A stretch of 35,384 nt of DNA from Candidatus Omnitrophota bacterium (GTDB lineage Bacteria; Omnitrophota; Gorgyraeia; Zapsychrales; Zapsychraceae), in assembly GCA_018062515.1 (NCBI GenBank), contig JAGOSC010000030.1, forward strand, positions 1-35,384, in the 5' to 3' direction. This document shows, in pieces, positions 23,765 through 32,186 of this stretch (positions are counted from its first letter, which is position 1; every line of letters begins with the position of its first letter). The translations under genes and the position numbers were made by a program. Under the pieces are notes generated by a model, which had not been told where the DNA came from, searched no databases, and worked only from the letters and a program-made list of their open reading frames with translations.

Positions 23765-24811
23765 TTACCACTCCAAAGCGCCGCCGGTTTGGTATTCGGT
23801 GACTCTGGTCTCAAAGAAATTTTTTTCTTTCTTAAGATCAATGATTTCGCTCATCCATGGAAATGGATTGTCAGAGCCATACTGTTTAGGTAATCGTAAT
23901 CGTTCAAAACGGCGGTCAGCAATATACTGAATATATTCTTTTAACAAATCAGTATTAAGACCTAGAATACCTTTTGGAAGACATTCTTCCGCGTATCTAT
24001 GTTCCAAACCAACCGCGAATTTAATAAATTCAATGATTTCATTTTTAAAATCCTGATCCCAAACTTGAGGATTCTCGTCGATAATCGTATTGATTAACTT
24101 TAATCCAAAATTCATGTGAATACTTTCATCACGAAGGATATATTGTATCTGTTCACATGTTCCGGGTAATCTATTTTGTCGACCAAAGGACAACATGGTT
24201 ACAAATCCATTATAGAAAAATATTCCTTCTGTAATTCCGTAGAATCCGACGAGATTTTTGATAAAACGCTGTAATCCACTTTTCGTTTTGGTATCCAAAT
24301 TTGGATCAAGAATACCATCGGTACAACTCATCGCGTATTCATCTTTTTTATAAATTGCTTCAACTTCCCTATACATATTAAACATTTCGCCTTCATCCAA
24401 TGATAAAGACTGAACAATATATTGAAACGCGTGAACGTGAATCGCTTCTTCAAAGGCTTGCCTGAGAAGATATTGTCTGGCTTCGGGATTATCAATAACC
24501 TTATAAATCGCTAAAACAAGATTATTACCGACGAGCGTTTCGGCAGTCGCAAAAAAACCAAATGTCCTTTTAATGACATGCCGTTCTTCTGGAGTGAATC
24601 CTTTTGGATTTTTCCATTGCTCAATATCTCTTTGCATGGAAACTTCCTGCGGCATCCAGTGATTGGCGCAGCCGTCGAGATAATAATTCCAGGCCCATTT
24701 ATATTTGATCGGAACTAACTGGTTACAATCCACCGTTCGATCATTATTAATGATTCGTTTATGATCGGCGGCAACCCGGTTTTTCGACATTTTAATGCAG
24801 GAATTTGACAT
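23765..24811 (-). CDS. nrdB: Ribonucleotide reductase class I beta subunit, class Ic type (Phe at radical Tyr site)
   Basis: 348 residues, very like the chlamydial NrdB. The metal ligands are E91 (in ATAETLVGNN), E122 and H125 (in FEEAIHVHAF), E195, E229 and H232. The residue at the radical tyrosine position is F129, and the first ligand is Glu rather than Asp. These two changes define the NrdB-c subclass, which uses a Mn(IV)/Fe(III) cofactor instead of a tyrosyl radical. Such subunits tolerate oxidants better than class Ia. Start ATG 24811 has GGGAG upstream. The C-terminal tail ends FFETRVTEYQTGGALEW and would dock on NrdA. It follows nrdA by 46 bases and forms one transcript with it. Confidence 0.95.
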   Translation of the reverse strand: MSNSCIKMSKNRVAADHKRIINNDRTVDCNQLVPIKYKWAWNYYLDGCANHWMPQEVSMQRDIEQWKNPKGFTPEERHVIKRTFGFFATAETLVGNNLVLAIYKVIDNPEARQYLLRQAFEEAIHVHAFQYIVQSLSLDEGEMFNMYREVEAIYKKDEYAMSCTDGILDPNLDTKTKSGLQRFIKNLVGFYGITEGIFFYNGFVTMLSFGRQNRLPGTCEQIQYILRDESIHMNFGLKLINTIIDENPQVWDQDFKNEIIEFIKFAVGLEHRYAEECLPKGILGLNTDLLKEYIQYIADRRFERLRLPKQYGSDNPFPWMSEIIDLKKEKNFFETRVTEYQTGGALEW

Positions 24812-24857
24812 GTTGAATGGCTCCCATTTTTATTTCAAATTTATTTCATCGACGAAT

Positions 24858-27800
24858 TTATTGACACGCTTCGCAATCTTCCGTTGGCTCAACGCTCAAT
24901 GGAACTTCCTCTTGATCATTACCGGTGACTCGGCCAAAATCATCTCTTTCGCGCTGACCGACGGTGTTATCATAACGTGTGACGTCAACTGTACTCTTTT
25001 CAATACGAGTAGCCCCCATAGAGCGCAGGTAATAGGTTGTTTTAAGCCCCTTTTCCCATGCCATCATATACATATCACTGACTTTTTTACCACTGGGCTT
25101 GGCTTGATAAAGGTTAAGTGATTGGCCCATATCAATCCACTTTTGCCGACGAGCGGCCGCTTCAATAATCCATTCATAATCAATTTCGAAAGCGGTGGCG
25201 TATTTTCGTTTTAAGCCTTCCGGGATACGGTCAATTTCTTGAATACTTCCATCGAAATATTTTAAGTCATCGATCATTTCCTGATCCCACAAATTTTCTT
25301 TCTTAAGATCATGGACTAAGTAGTCATTTAAAACAGTGAATTCACCTGATAAATTACTTTTGACAAAAATATTTTTATAAATCGGTTCAATCGACGCGGT
25401 AACGCCGACGATATTACCAATCGTTGCTGTCGGAGCAATAGCCATAATCAAACTATTACGGAGGCCGTGTTTCTTTAATGCTTCGCGAACCGGTGTCCAA
25501 TCCATGCGTGCTTTTGGATCGACTTTAACATATCCTCCGCGTTCTGTTTCCAAAAGTTTTAAAGTGTCGATGGGCAGCATTCCCAAATCCCATTTTGACC
25601 CGCGAAATGTTGAATAAGCCCCTTTTTCTTCCGCTAATCGAATAGAAGCCAAAATCGCGTAATAAGAAACGGCTTCCATGCTCTCGTCGGCAAATTCAAC
25701 GGCTTCCCTCGACGCATAACTTAAATTTTGGATAAACAAGGCATCTTGAAAACCCATAATCCCTAAACCAATGGGTCGATGTTTTTGATTAGCATATTTG
25801 GCTTCCGGTGTTGGGTAAAAATTAATGTCAATGACATTGTCCAACATACGTACCGCTAATCGAACTGTTTCTTCTAATTTTTTATGATCAATTTTATTAT
25901 CCGCGGTTAAATGTTCTGCCAAATTGACAGAACCTAAATTGCAAACAGCTGTTTCCTCGGCCGATGTATTCAAGAGAATTTCTGTACAAAGATTAGAACT
26001 GTGTACCGTCCCGACGTGACTTTGCGGAGAACGGATGTTGGATGGATCTTTCCAAGTAATCCAAGGATGACCAGTTTCAAAAAGCATATTCAGCATTTTA
26101 CGCCATAAATCAATGGCCGGCATAACTCGAAAATGACGGATTTTTCCTTCAAGAGCCAAATTCTCATAAAACTCATATCGCCGTTCGAATTCTTTACCAT
26201 AAATGTGATGCAAATCACTCACATCGTTTGGACTAAATAATGTCCAATTGGCATTTTCTTTAAGTCTTTTCATAAATAAATCAGGAATCCAGGTCGCCGT
26301 ATGCATATCATGAGTTCGACGACGCTCATCACCGGTATTTTTCCATAATTCAAGAAATTCTTCGATATCCAAGTGCCAAACTTCCAAATAAGCGCACATG
26401 GCCCCTTTACGTTTACCGCCTTGATTAACCGCCAAAGCTGTATCATTGGCCACTTTTAAAAATGGTATAATTCCCTGACTTTTTCCATTGGTTCCCTTTA
26501 TCCTCGATCCCATAGACCGGACATTAGTCCAATCGTTGCCTAACCCGCCGCTCCATTTGGAAAGCATGGCATCATCTTGAATACATTTAAAAATATGGAA
26601 TAAATCATCGTCGATAGTAGTTAAATAACAGGAAGATAATTGCGGATGTTTTGTTCCGGAATTGAATAATGTCGGTGTTGAAGATGTAAAGGCAAACGTG
26701 GAAAGAATGTCATAAAACTCAATAGCCTTTTCATTCTTATTTTTTCCTTCTCGGGCCGATAATCCCATCGCGACACGCATCCAAAAAATCTGCGGTAATT
26801 CTAAACGGCGGTCATCCCAATGAATGAAATAACGGTCATATAACGTTTGTAAACCAAGATAACGGAATTGAAAATCTCTTTTCGCTTTTAATGCCGAACC
26901 CAAGCGTTTTAAATCAAACTGCAATAAATCCGGCGTTAATAATTCCAACTCGACGGCGCGGTGAATAAAATCCGCGAAATAAACCGGATATTCCGTCCTG
27001 ATTTCTTCAAAACTAACACCCTTTTTTAAAGCCTCGCGGTATTCTTTTAATAATAATAAACGCGCCGCTACAAACGTATAATTTGGATCTTTTTCAAGAA
27101 AGGCTTTGGCACCCATAATATTGGATGCTTCCATTTTATCTGCGGTAATTCCATCATAATAATTTTTAAGCGACTCTTCTAAAATTTTATCCGCGTTAAC
27201 ATTTTCTAATCCTTGGCAACATGTATCAATCTGAAAACGGATATCATCCAAATCAATGAGTGATTCTTCACCTGTTTCGGTTATAAATTTTAAATTACGC
27301 GCCCATTCAAAAGTTTGAGATGATGTTCTTTGTAATTTTTCTGTCCGCCTAAGCTTGGCCCTTTCTTCTCGATAAATAATGAAACTGCGGGCGACTTCAT
27401 GAAAACCGGATGTCATTAATTTCTTTTCAACCATATCTTGTATCTCTTCAATATGAATACATTTACCGTCCGGCCACGTTGCTAATATATCGTCGATAAC
27501 CATATCCGAAACTTTCTTGGCATGTTTAAGCAATTCTTCGCTCAAAATTCCGCTATTATGCGCTCTAAATGCCATCGCAACCGCCATAGTAATCTTTTCC
27601 GGTTTAAAAGATACAACCTTACCATTTCGTTTGGTCGTGGTAAATAATTCAAAAACAACTCGCCTGGCGGCATGTTGTTTTCGGTAATTCGCATATAATT
27701 CCGCCGCGTCTTTAAATCCACTTTCGTATAATTGACGGATGACTTCGTCTTGAATTTCTTCGACGGTGAGCTGCTGACTTTTCAGCCAGCGTTCAGTTAA

Positions 27801-27998
27801 TACAGATAAAACTCTTTGTGTGACTAAATCAGTGTGATGGGAATCAAGGATGGATAATTCTGCTTCTCGAGGTAATTTTTTTTGTTCTTTCAGTGCATTA
27901 CCGATCGCTTTTCGAATACGCGCTTCATTAAATGCAACAACTTGTCCATTTCGTTTGTAAACTTTCATTTCCAAACTGGTTGAGATTTCACTGGCCAT
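24858..27998 (-). CDS. nrdA: Ribonucleotide reductase class I alpha subunit, three ATP cones
   Basis: 1046 residues from ATG 27998, chosen because AAGGAG sits just upstream, inside a longer in-frame reading from 28016. The length is close to the chlamydial NrdA. ATP-cone repeats occupy about 11-105 (KVYKRNGQVVAFNE), 120-212 (TKRNGKVVSFKPEK) and 235-320, the third lacking the KRDG motif and matching the E. coli cone position. Catalytic residues are C457, N669, C671 and E673 in SNLCTEI, C686, the radical-path tyrosines Y989 and Y990, and C1042/C1045 in the C-terminal tail. It reduces ribonucleoside diphosphates. Two NrdR-type boxes lie upstream at 28124-28170. Confidence 0.97.
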   Translation of the reverse strand: MASEISTSLEMKVYKRNGQVVAFNEARIRKAIGNALKEQKKLPREAELSILDSHHTDLVTQRVLSVLTERWLKSQQLTVEEIQDEVIRQLYESGFKDAAELYANYRKQHAARRVVFELFTTTKRNGKVVSFKPEKITMAVAMAFRAHNSGILSEELLKHAKKVSDMVIDDILATWPDGKCIHIEEIQDMVEKKLMTSGFHEVARSFIIYREERAKLRRTEKLQRTSSQTFEWARNLKFITETGEESLIDLDDIRFQIDTCCQGLENVNADKILEESLKNYYDGITADKMEASNIMGAKAFLEKDPNYTFVAARLLLLKEYREALKKGVSFEEIRTEYPVYFADFIHRAVELELLTPDLLQFDLKRLGSALKAKRDFQFRYLGLQTLYDRYFIHWDDRRLELPQIFWMRVAMGLSAREGKNKNEKAIEFYDILSTFAFTSSTPTLFNSGTKHPQLSSCYLTTIDDDLFHIFKCIQDDAMLSKWSGGLGNDWTNVRSMGSRIKGTNGKSQGIIPFLKVANDTALAVNQGGKRKGAMCAYLEVWHLDIEEFLELWKNTGDERRRTHDMHTATWIPDLFMKRLKENANWTLFSPNDVSDLHHIYGKEFERRYEFYENLALEGKIRHFRVMPAIDLWRKMLNMLFETGHPWITWKDPSNIRSPQSHVGTVHSSNLCTEILLNTSAEETAVCNLGSVNLAEHLTADNKIDHKKLEETVRLAVRMLDNVIDINFYPTPEAKYANQKHRPIGLGIMGFQDALFIQNLSYASREAVEFADESMEAVSYYAILASIRLAEEKGAYSTFRGSKWDLGMLPIDTLKLLETERGGYVKVDPKARMDWTPVREALKKHGLRNSLIMAIAPTATIGNIVGVTASIEPIYKNIFVKSNLSGEFTVLNDYLVHDLKKENLWDQEMIDDLKYFDGSIQEIDRIPEGLKRKYATAFEIDYEWIIEAAARRQKWIDMGQSLNLYQAKPSGKKVSDMYMMAWEKGLKTTYYLRSMGATRIEKSTVDVTRYDNTVGQRERDDFGRVTGNDQEEVPLSVEPTEDCEACQ

Positions 27999-28123
27999 TC
28001 CGAACTCCTTTATCATTGGGGCGTGATAAATTTTTGATATTTATATCTTTGAAAAAGAATTCTAATACGACGTAGAATCTTTCTTAAAACATTAAGGGTA
28101 AAGCACTTAAGAATTTTCATAAA

Positions 28124-28170
28124 ACACTATATATGGAACATTTTTTTCGGTGTAGTACTACATATAGTAG
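28124..28170 (-). promoter_or_regulatory. Tandem NrdR boxes upstream of nrdA
   Basis: Two 16-base sites, 28124-28139 (core CTATATATGG) and 28155-28170 (core CTACATATAG), match the NrdR consensus core CwAtATaTwG. Their starts are exactly 31 bases apart, three helical turns, as in known nrd operators. A TATACT on the minus strand (28174-28169) adjoins the second box. NrdR is a dATP/ATP-sensing repressor; its gene is not in this window. Confidence 0.72.
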
Positions 28171-28271
28171 TATAAATTAAAACAAAATCAAGAAGAATCT
28201 AATAAATTTTGCGTAAAAAAAACAAAATTTTACCATCAGAGGCTCGTCGCTATCTTCAAATAAACAGAAAT

Positions 28272-28892
28272 TTAACGTTGAGCAGCCGTGTATAAACTAG
28301 AAACTTTTTCCCAATTAATTATGTTAAAAAAAGCGGAAATGTAATCTGGCCGTCGATTTTGATAATTCAAGTAATACGCATGTTCCCAGACATCAACTCC
28401 AAGAATCGGAACGCCTTTGGCTTCGGAAACATCCATTATTGGATTGTCTTGGTTGGGAGTTGAGCAAATTTTAAGGGAGCCTTCCGCGACATATAACCAT
28501 GCCCATCCACTGCCAAAACGATTGACTGCAGCATTTGAAAATTGTTCTTTAAATTTATCGAAAGAACCGAAGGTTTTATCGATATCCTTAGCCAAATTTC
28601 CCGTCGGTGTTCCTCCGCCTTTAGGAGAAATCATTTCCCAAAAAAGCGAATGATTATAATGCCCTCCACCATTATTTCTAACCGCCGCGCGCTTATCTTC
28701 CGGCAGGGCTGAAATTTTTGAAATTAATTCCTCAATCGATTTTGATTCAAAGGAAGTCCCTTCAATCGCCGCATTAAGCTTGGTGACATACGTAGCATGA
28801 TGTTTTCCGTGATGAATTTCCATTGTCTTCGCGTCGATATGCGGTTCCAAGGCATTAAATGCATAAGGTAACTTGGGAACTGAATGCGCCAT
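28272..28892 (-). CDS. sodA: Manganese superoxide dismutase
   Basis: 206 residues with the complete Mn/Fe SOD fold. Metal ligands are H27, H81 (in NHSLFWEM), D167 and H171 (in DVWEHAYYLNYQNRRPDY). The active-site glutamine is Q148 in TPNQDNP, contributed from the C-terminal half, and GGGHYNHS has Gly where iron enzymes keep Gln, so the Mn type is favoured. There is no signal peptide; it acts in the cytosol and turns superoxide into hydrogen peroxide and oxygen. AAAGGAG precedes the start. It is the last gene of the aquaporin/tpx/sod unit. Confidence 0.95.
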   Translation of the reverse strand: MAHSVPKLPYAFNALEPHIDAKTMEIHHGKHHATYVTKLNAAIEGTSFESKSIEELISKISALPEDKRAAVRNNGGGHYNHSLFWEMISPKGGGTPTGNLAKDIDKTFGSFDKFKEQFSNAAVNRFGSGWAWLYVAEGSLKICSTPNQDNPIMDVSEAKGVPILGVDVWEHAYYLNYQNRRPDYISAFFNIINWEKVSSLYTAAQR

Positions 28893-28929
28893 GTGTTGCT
28901 CCTTTTCCTAAATAATTGTATTGATCAAT

Positions 28930-29442
28930 TTATATTTTCTTTAAAGCGTTTAAAGCGTCGGTATAATCTGGCTCGGTGGTGATTTCCGGAACGATTTGTT
29001 TATAACGGAGAGTTCCATTAGCGTCGACGATAAGTACGGCTCGGGCTAATAAACGAAGTCCTTTGATCAGTAAACCATACGCTTGTCCAAAAGCGGCATC
29101 TCTATGATCAGACACAACAATAACATTTTCGGCGTTAGCGGCTCCGCACCAGCGTTTTTGAGCAAACGGTAAATCCATACTGATTGTAAGAACTTTCACC
29201 TGATCACCTAACGCTTCTGCTTCTTTATTAAATCGTTTTGTCTGCAGATTACAAATCCCGGTGTCTAGCGACGGGACAACAGAAATAATCACTGTTTTAC
29301 CTTTTACAGAAGATAATTTAAACTCGGAAAGATCTTGGGCAACTAAGGTACAATCCGGCGCAGGAGATCCAACTTTTACATCGGTTCCGAGTAAAGTTAC
29401 CGGATTTCCTTTCATCGTTACTGCAGCTGTAGCTTGAGACAT
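28930..29442 (-). CDS. tpx: Thiol peroxidase (Tpx)
   Basis: 170 residues from ATG 29442; an in-frame TTG at 29457 is less likely because AAAGGAG lies between the two and serves the ATG. The active site is SLDTGIC with T61 and peroxidatic C64; resolving C99 is in KRWCGA. The pattern is that of the atypical two-cysteine peroxiredoxin Tpx, which reduces hydrogen peroxide and alkyl peroxides with thioredoxin. It lies between the aquaporin and sodA genes in one operon. Confidence 0.96.
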   Translation of the reverse strand: MSQATAAVTMKGNPVTLLGTDVKVGSPAPDCTLVAQDLSEFKLSSVKGKTVIISVVPSLDTGICNLQTKRFNKEAEALGDQVKVLTISMDLPFAQKRWCGAANAENVIVVSDHRDAAFGQAYGLLIKGLRLLARAVLIVDANGTLRYKQIVPEITTEPDYTDALNALKKI

Positions 29443-29474
29443 GTTTGCTCCTTTCAAAAGCGTGTAAATAAAAT

Positions 29475-30143
29475 TTATTTATGTTCCAATAATTTTGAAT
29501 TATAAAGTAATCCGGCTAAAATTCCACCCGCCATCGGGCCAACCCAATAAATCCATAAATTTTGTAAACCACCGCCCAATAAAGCCGGCCCTAAATGCCG
29601 GGCGGGATTCATGGCGGCTCCCGTCACTGGTCCACCAATCAAAATATCCATGGTCACAGCTAAACCGATAAATAAAGGCGCCGTCGCTGGTCCCCGTTTA
29701 TCAACCGCTGCACCAAAAATTACAAAGACTAAAAAAAATGTTAAGACCGCTTCCATTATTAATCCCGCACCAACAGAAACTCCCTGCGCTAACCCGGGCG
29801 TACCCATGCCAATGGCGGCTAAAACGTCTTGATGAAAACATAATTTGATTAAGAGAGCTGCGGCGATTCCCGCGAGACATTGAGATATGATATATCCAAT
29901 GGCGTTGGCTTGATCAATTTTTTTGGTGACCCACATTGCTGCGGTAACGGCGGGATTTAGGTGTCCTCCACTGATTGCGGCAGTAGCCGCAATCATGGTC
30001 GCTATGGCTAAACCATGCGCAAAGGCTATACCCAAGAGACCTGTTTGACCACCGTTGATATGGTTGCCGGCTATGGAGCCGACACCGACAAAAATTAAAG
30101 TAAATGTTCCAATAAATTCGGCGATCAGTGCCTTTGTATTCAT
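29475..30143 (-). CDS. Aquaporin/MIP family channel
   Basis: 222 residues from ATG 30143 with AAGGA five bases before it. The extra eight residues of a TTG-started reading are unsupported. Six membrane helices and the two NPA loops are present: GGHLNPAVT (61-67) and GAAMNPARH (175-183). By eye alignment to E. coli AqpZ the selectivity-filter residues are H43, I167, A176 and R182, against F, H, T, R in AqpZ. H-I-A-R is the filter of several plant TIP aquaporins that pass ammonia, urea or peroxide as well as water. The gene is first in the tpx/sodA operon, which hints at peroxide flux. Channel type is firm, substrate inferred. Confidence 0.92.
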   Translation of the reverse strand: MNTKALIAEFIGTFTLIFVGVGSIAGNHINGGQTGLLGIAFAHGLAIATMIAATAAISGGHLNPAVTAAMWVTKKIDQANAIGYIISQCLAGIAAALLIKLCFHQDVLAAIGMGTPGLAQGVSVGAGLIMEAVLTFFLVFVIFGAAVDKRGPATAPLFIGLAVTMDILIGGPVTGAAMNPARHLGPALLGGGLQNLWIYWVGPMAGGILAGLLYNSKLLEHK

Positions 30144-30185
30144 ATAATTCCTTCTATTTTTTTTCAAATCCCCAAGGCGACATTT

Positions 30186-30213
30186 ATCATACTAAAATTG
30201 AACTGTTTGTCAA
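30186..30213 (-). promoter_or_regulatory. Promoter of the aquaporin/tpx/sodA operon, TTGACA-N16-TATGAT
   Basis: A perfect -35 (30213-30208) and a 5/6 -10 (30191-30186) are 16 bases apart. The start is expected near 30179. A 7-base inverted repeat, ACTGTTT (30202-30208) with AAACAGT (30232-30238), overlaps the -35 and could be a weak operator. Confidence 0.72.
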
Positions 30214-30245
30214 TAAAAATAGCCCCGTTAAAAACAGTGAAAATG

Positions 30246-30273
30246 TTGTTCACTCGTTTTGTTTTGATATAAT
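30246..30273 (+). promoter_or_regulatory. Predicted promoter of the thioesterase gene
   Basis: TTGTTC (30246-30251) and a perfect TATAAT (30268-30273) are 16 bases apart; expected start near 30280. It is divergent from the aquaporin promoter. Confidence 0.6.
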
Positions 30274-30321
30274 GCTAATATTCATTAAATTTTCATCATA
30301 ATCAAGCTCAAAAAGGAAAAA

Positions 30322-30735
30322 ATGTATACTTATCAAACCAAAATTAAACTCCATGAGACCGACGCTGCAGGCTTACTTTTCTTCAGTAATCAATTTAAAT
30401 TGATTCATGATGCTTATGAATCATTACTTGAATCAATTGGTTTTGGATTTGCCGAACTTTTACGCCATCAATCATACTTTCTTCCGATCGTTCACGCCGA
30501 GAGCGATTATAAAGCTCCATTATTCGTCGGTGATATCATTAATATAACGGTCTCCGTCGACAATATTGGCACCACATCTTTTACCTTTACTTATACAATA
30601 ACAAATAATAAAAATATTTTAGTCGGTACCGCCAAAACCGTCCATGTCACCATTGATAAAGCCAAACAAATGAAAATCCCGCTTCCTTCCGACATGCGTC
30701 GTAAAATACAGGAATTATATAATCAAGATCATTAA
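30322..30735 (+). CDS. Hotdog-fold acyl-CoA thioesterase, probable DHNA-CoA hydrolase (MenI)
   Basis: 137 residues with the 4-hydroxybenzoyl-CoA thioesterase-like hotdog fold: HETDAAGLLFFSNQF at residues 11-25, where D14 is the expected catalytic acid, and a following helix IHDAYESLLESIG. The body continues with HAESDYKAPLFVGDII and a TFTYTITN strand. AAGGA precedes the ATG. It meets menE tail to tail with a four-base overlap. Menaquinone synthesis needs a thioesterase to release 1,4-dihydroxy-2-naphthoate from its CoA ester, and family plus neighbourhood make this the likely enzyme. Other acyl-CoA substrates cannot be excluded. Confidence 0.8.
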   Translation: MYTYQTKIKLHETDAAGLLFFSNQFKLIHDAYESLLESIGFGFAELLRHQSYFLPIVHAESDYKAPLFVGDIINITVSVDNIGTTSFTFTYTITNNKNILVGTAKTVHVTIDKAKQMKIPLPSDMRRKIQELYNQDH

Positions 30736-32186
30736 ACGGCCTTCGTCAGCATACGCGGCTCTTTTTCGATGATTTTTTTCAATTCCGCTCGACTAACTTT
30801 TATTCCAGACGATACTTTTTCTTTGGGAAAATAATAAAATTGATCCGGAATTTTATATCTTTCAATACGTAAACTTAGATCGTCGACTAACTTCTTCCGA
30901 CTAAATCGTTTTCCTTTAGCCATCTTTAAGAACGCAACAGGCCGATGACCAAACGTCAAATCTTTTACCGAGATAACCAGAACTTGCTCAACCGATCCTT
31001 GTTGTAAAATTTCCCGCTCTATTTGTTCGGGCTGAATATTCTCACCGCCGGAAATGAACATATTGTCCGATCGTCCCAACACTTTTAGACCATTTTTCTT
31101 TGAAAATTCTCCAAGGTCCCCTGTCTTATACCAGCCACTTTTATCCACCATCTTTTTAATATTTCCTCGTCGATAATAGCCTTTAAATAACGTTTCGCCT
31201 TTAACAAGAATACTCCCTTGAGAATCAATTTTTAATTTTCGATATTTTAAAACCTTGACGGAATTTACATCTATTAACTCCCGAATCTTTTTACTCGTGG
31301 CAACTTGTGAACTCATTTCCGTTAAACCATAACTGATATAAATCGGCAACTGATGTTCAATCGCCTTTTTTATTAGATTAGGATCAATGGCACTTCCTCC
31401 CACTAAAACAGACTTCATTTTTGATAAAATTTTTCGGCACTGAACATTCCGCATACATTTAATAAGCTGCGTAGGTACCAGTGAAATATGTGTCGGCTTA
31501 AACTTTATAATATTTTGTACAAAATCGATTTTGTCATTAACTGTTTGAATACTTGCCCCCGCGAGAATAGTTCTCCAAAGGATACTTAAGCCAGAGACAT
31601 GGTAAGCGGGCAAAGAAAACATCCATCGATCGTCGGTGTGAAGCGTTATATGTTCATTCGAACCCAAAGCACTGTAATAATGATTTCCTATAGTATGAAC
31701 AACAGCTTTAGGAAAAGCACCGCTTCCCGAAGTGAACATAATATTGGAAATATTTTCTAAGTTGTAACGGCAAACGTTAAGATTCTGTCCTTGTGCCTGT
31801 TTAATATATTTGTTCTGATCACTCAATTTGATGTGCTGAATTTTTTTTGATTTGGTTAAGTTTTTGGATGAAATCAGGAAGGTTAAATTCAATTCATCTA
31901 ACTCTCGGTTAAGAACCTCCGACGGCCAGCGCGTATTTAGAAGACAGACAATGCCTTCTATCCTAAGCAAAGCGAAATAATAGACGATAAAATCAAGCCC
32001 ATTGGAACAAAGTAATCCTACCTTCGCTCTTTTCTTAATTCCTCGTAAAATTAAATCATGGGATGTGTATTGGATCAGCTGATCGAGCTTATGATATGAA
32101 ATGGAACCGGAAGGATTTCGTATAACCTGATCATCTTTTCTCGACGACAAGGAAATTTTATTGATAGGACATTGAATATACTTCAT
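30732..32186 (-). CDS. menE: o-Succinylbenzoate-CoA ligase
   Basis: 484 residues of the acyl-adenylating AMP-binding family. The P-loop-like block is FTSGSGAFPKAV (151-161), then YGLTEMSSQVA (286-296), YKTGDLGEF (353-361) and the C-terminal lysine region near 465. It adenylates o-succinylbenzoate and joins it to CoA. The P-loop departs from the common TSGTTGKPK but keeps the Ser/Thr and Lys. It overlaps menC by one base and is the last gene of the men operon. Confidence 0.88.
   Translation of the reverse strand: MKYIQCPINKISLSSRKDDQVIRNPSGSISYHKLDQLIQYTSHDLILRGIKKRAKVGLLCSNGLDFIVYYFALLRIEGIVCLLNTRWPSEVLNRELDELNLTFLISSKNLTKSKKIQHIKLSDQNKYIKQAQGQNLNVCRYNLENISNIMFTSGSGAFPKAVVHTIGNHYYSALGSNEHITLHTDDRWMFSLPAYHVSGLSILWRTILAGASIQTVNDKIDFVQNIIKFKPTHISLVPTQLIKCMRNVQCRKILSKMKSVLVGGSAIDPNLIKKAIEHQLPIYISYGLTEMSSQVATSKKIRELIDVNSVKVLKYRKLKIDSQGSILVKGETLFKGYYRRGNIKKMVDKSGWYKTGDLGEFSKKNGLKVLGRSDNMFISGGENIQPEQIEREILQQGSVEQVLVISVKDLTFGHRPVAFLKMAKGKRFSRKKLVDDLSLRIERYKIPDQFYYFPKEKVSSGIKVSRAELKKIIEKEPRMLTKAV

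Noticed and set aside
28054..28086. AU-rich hairpin with T tract in the nrdA leader
   Set aside because: Stem is AU-rich with a bulge and the T tract is used in pairing; too weak to call an attenuator.
28204..28230. AAATTTTG/CAAAATTT inverted repeat with T-rich loop after sodA
   Set aside because: Pure A/T stem with the T run in the loop is not a credible terminator and is likely chance in AT-rich DNA.
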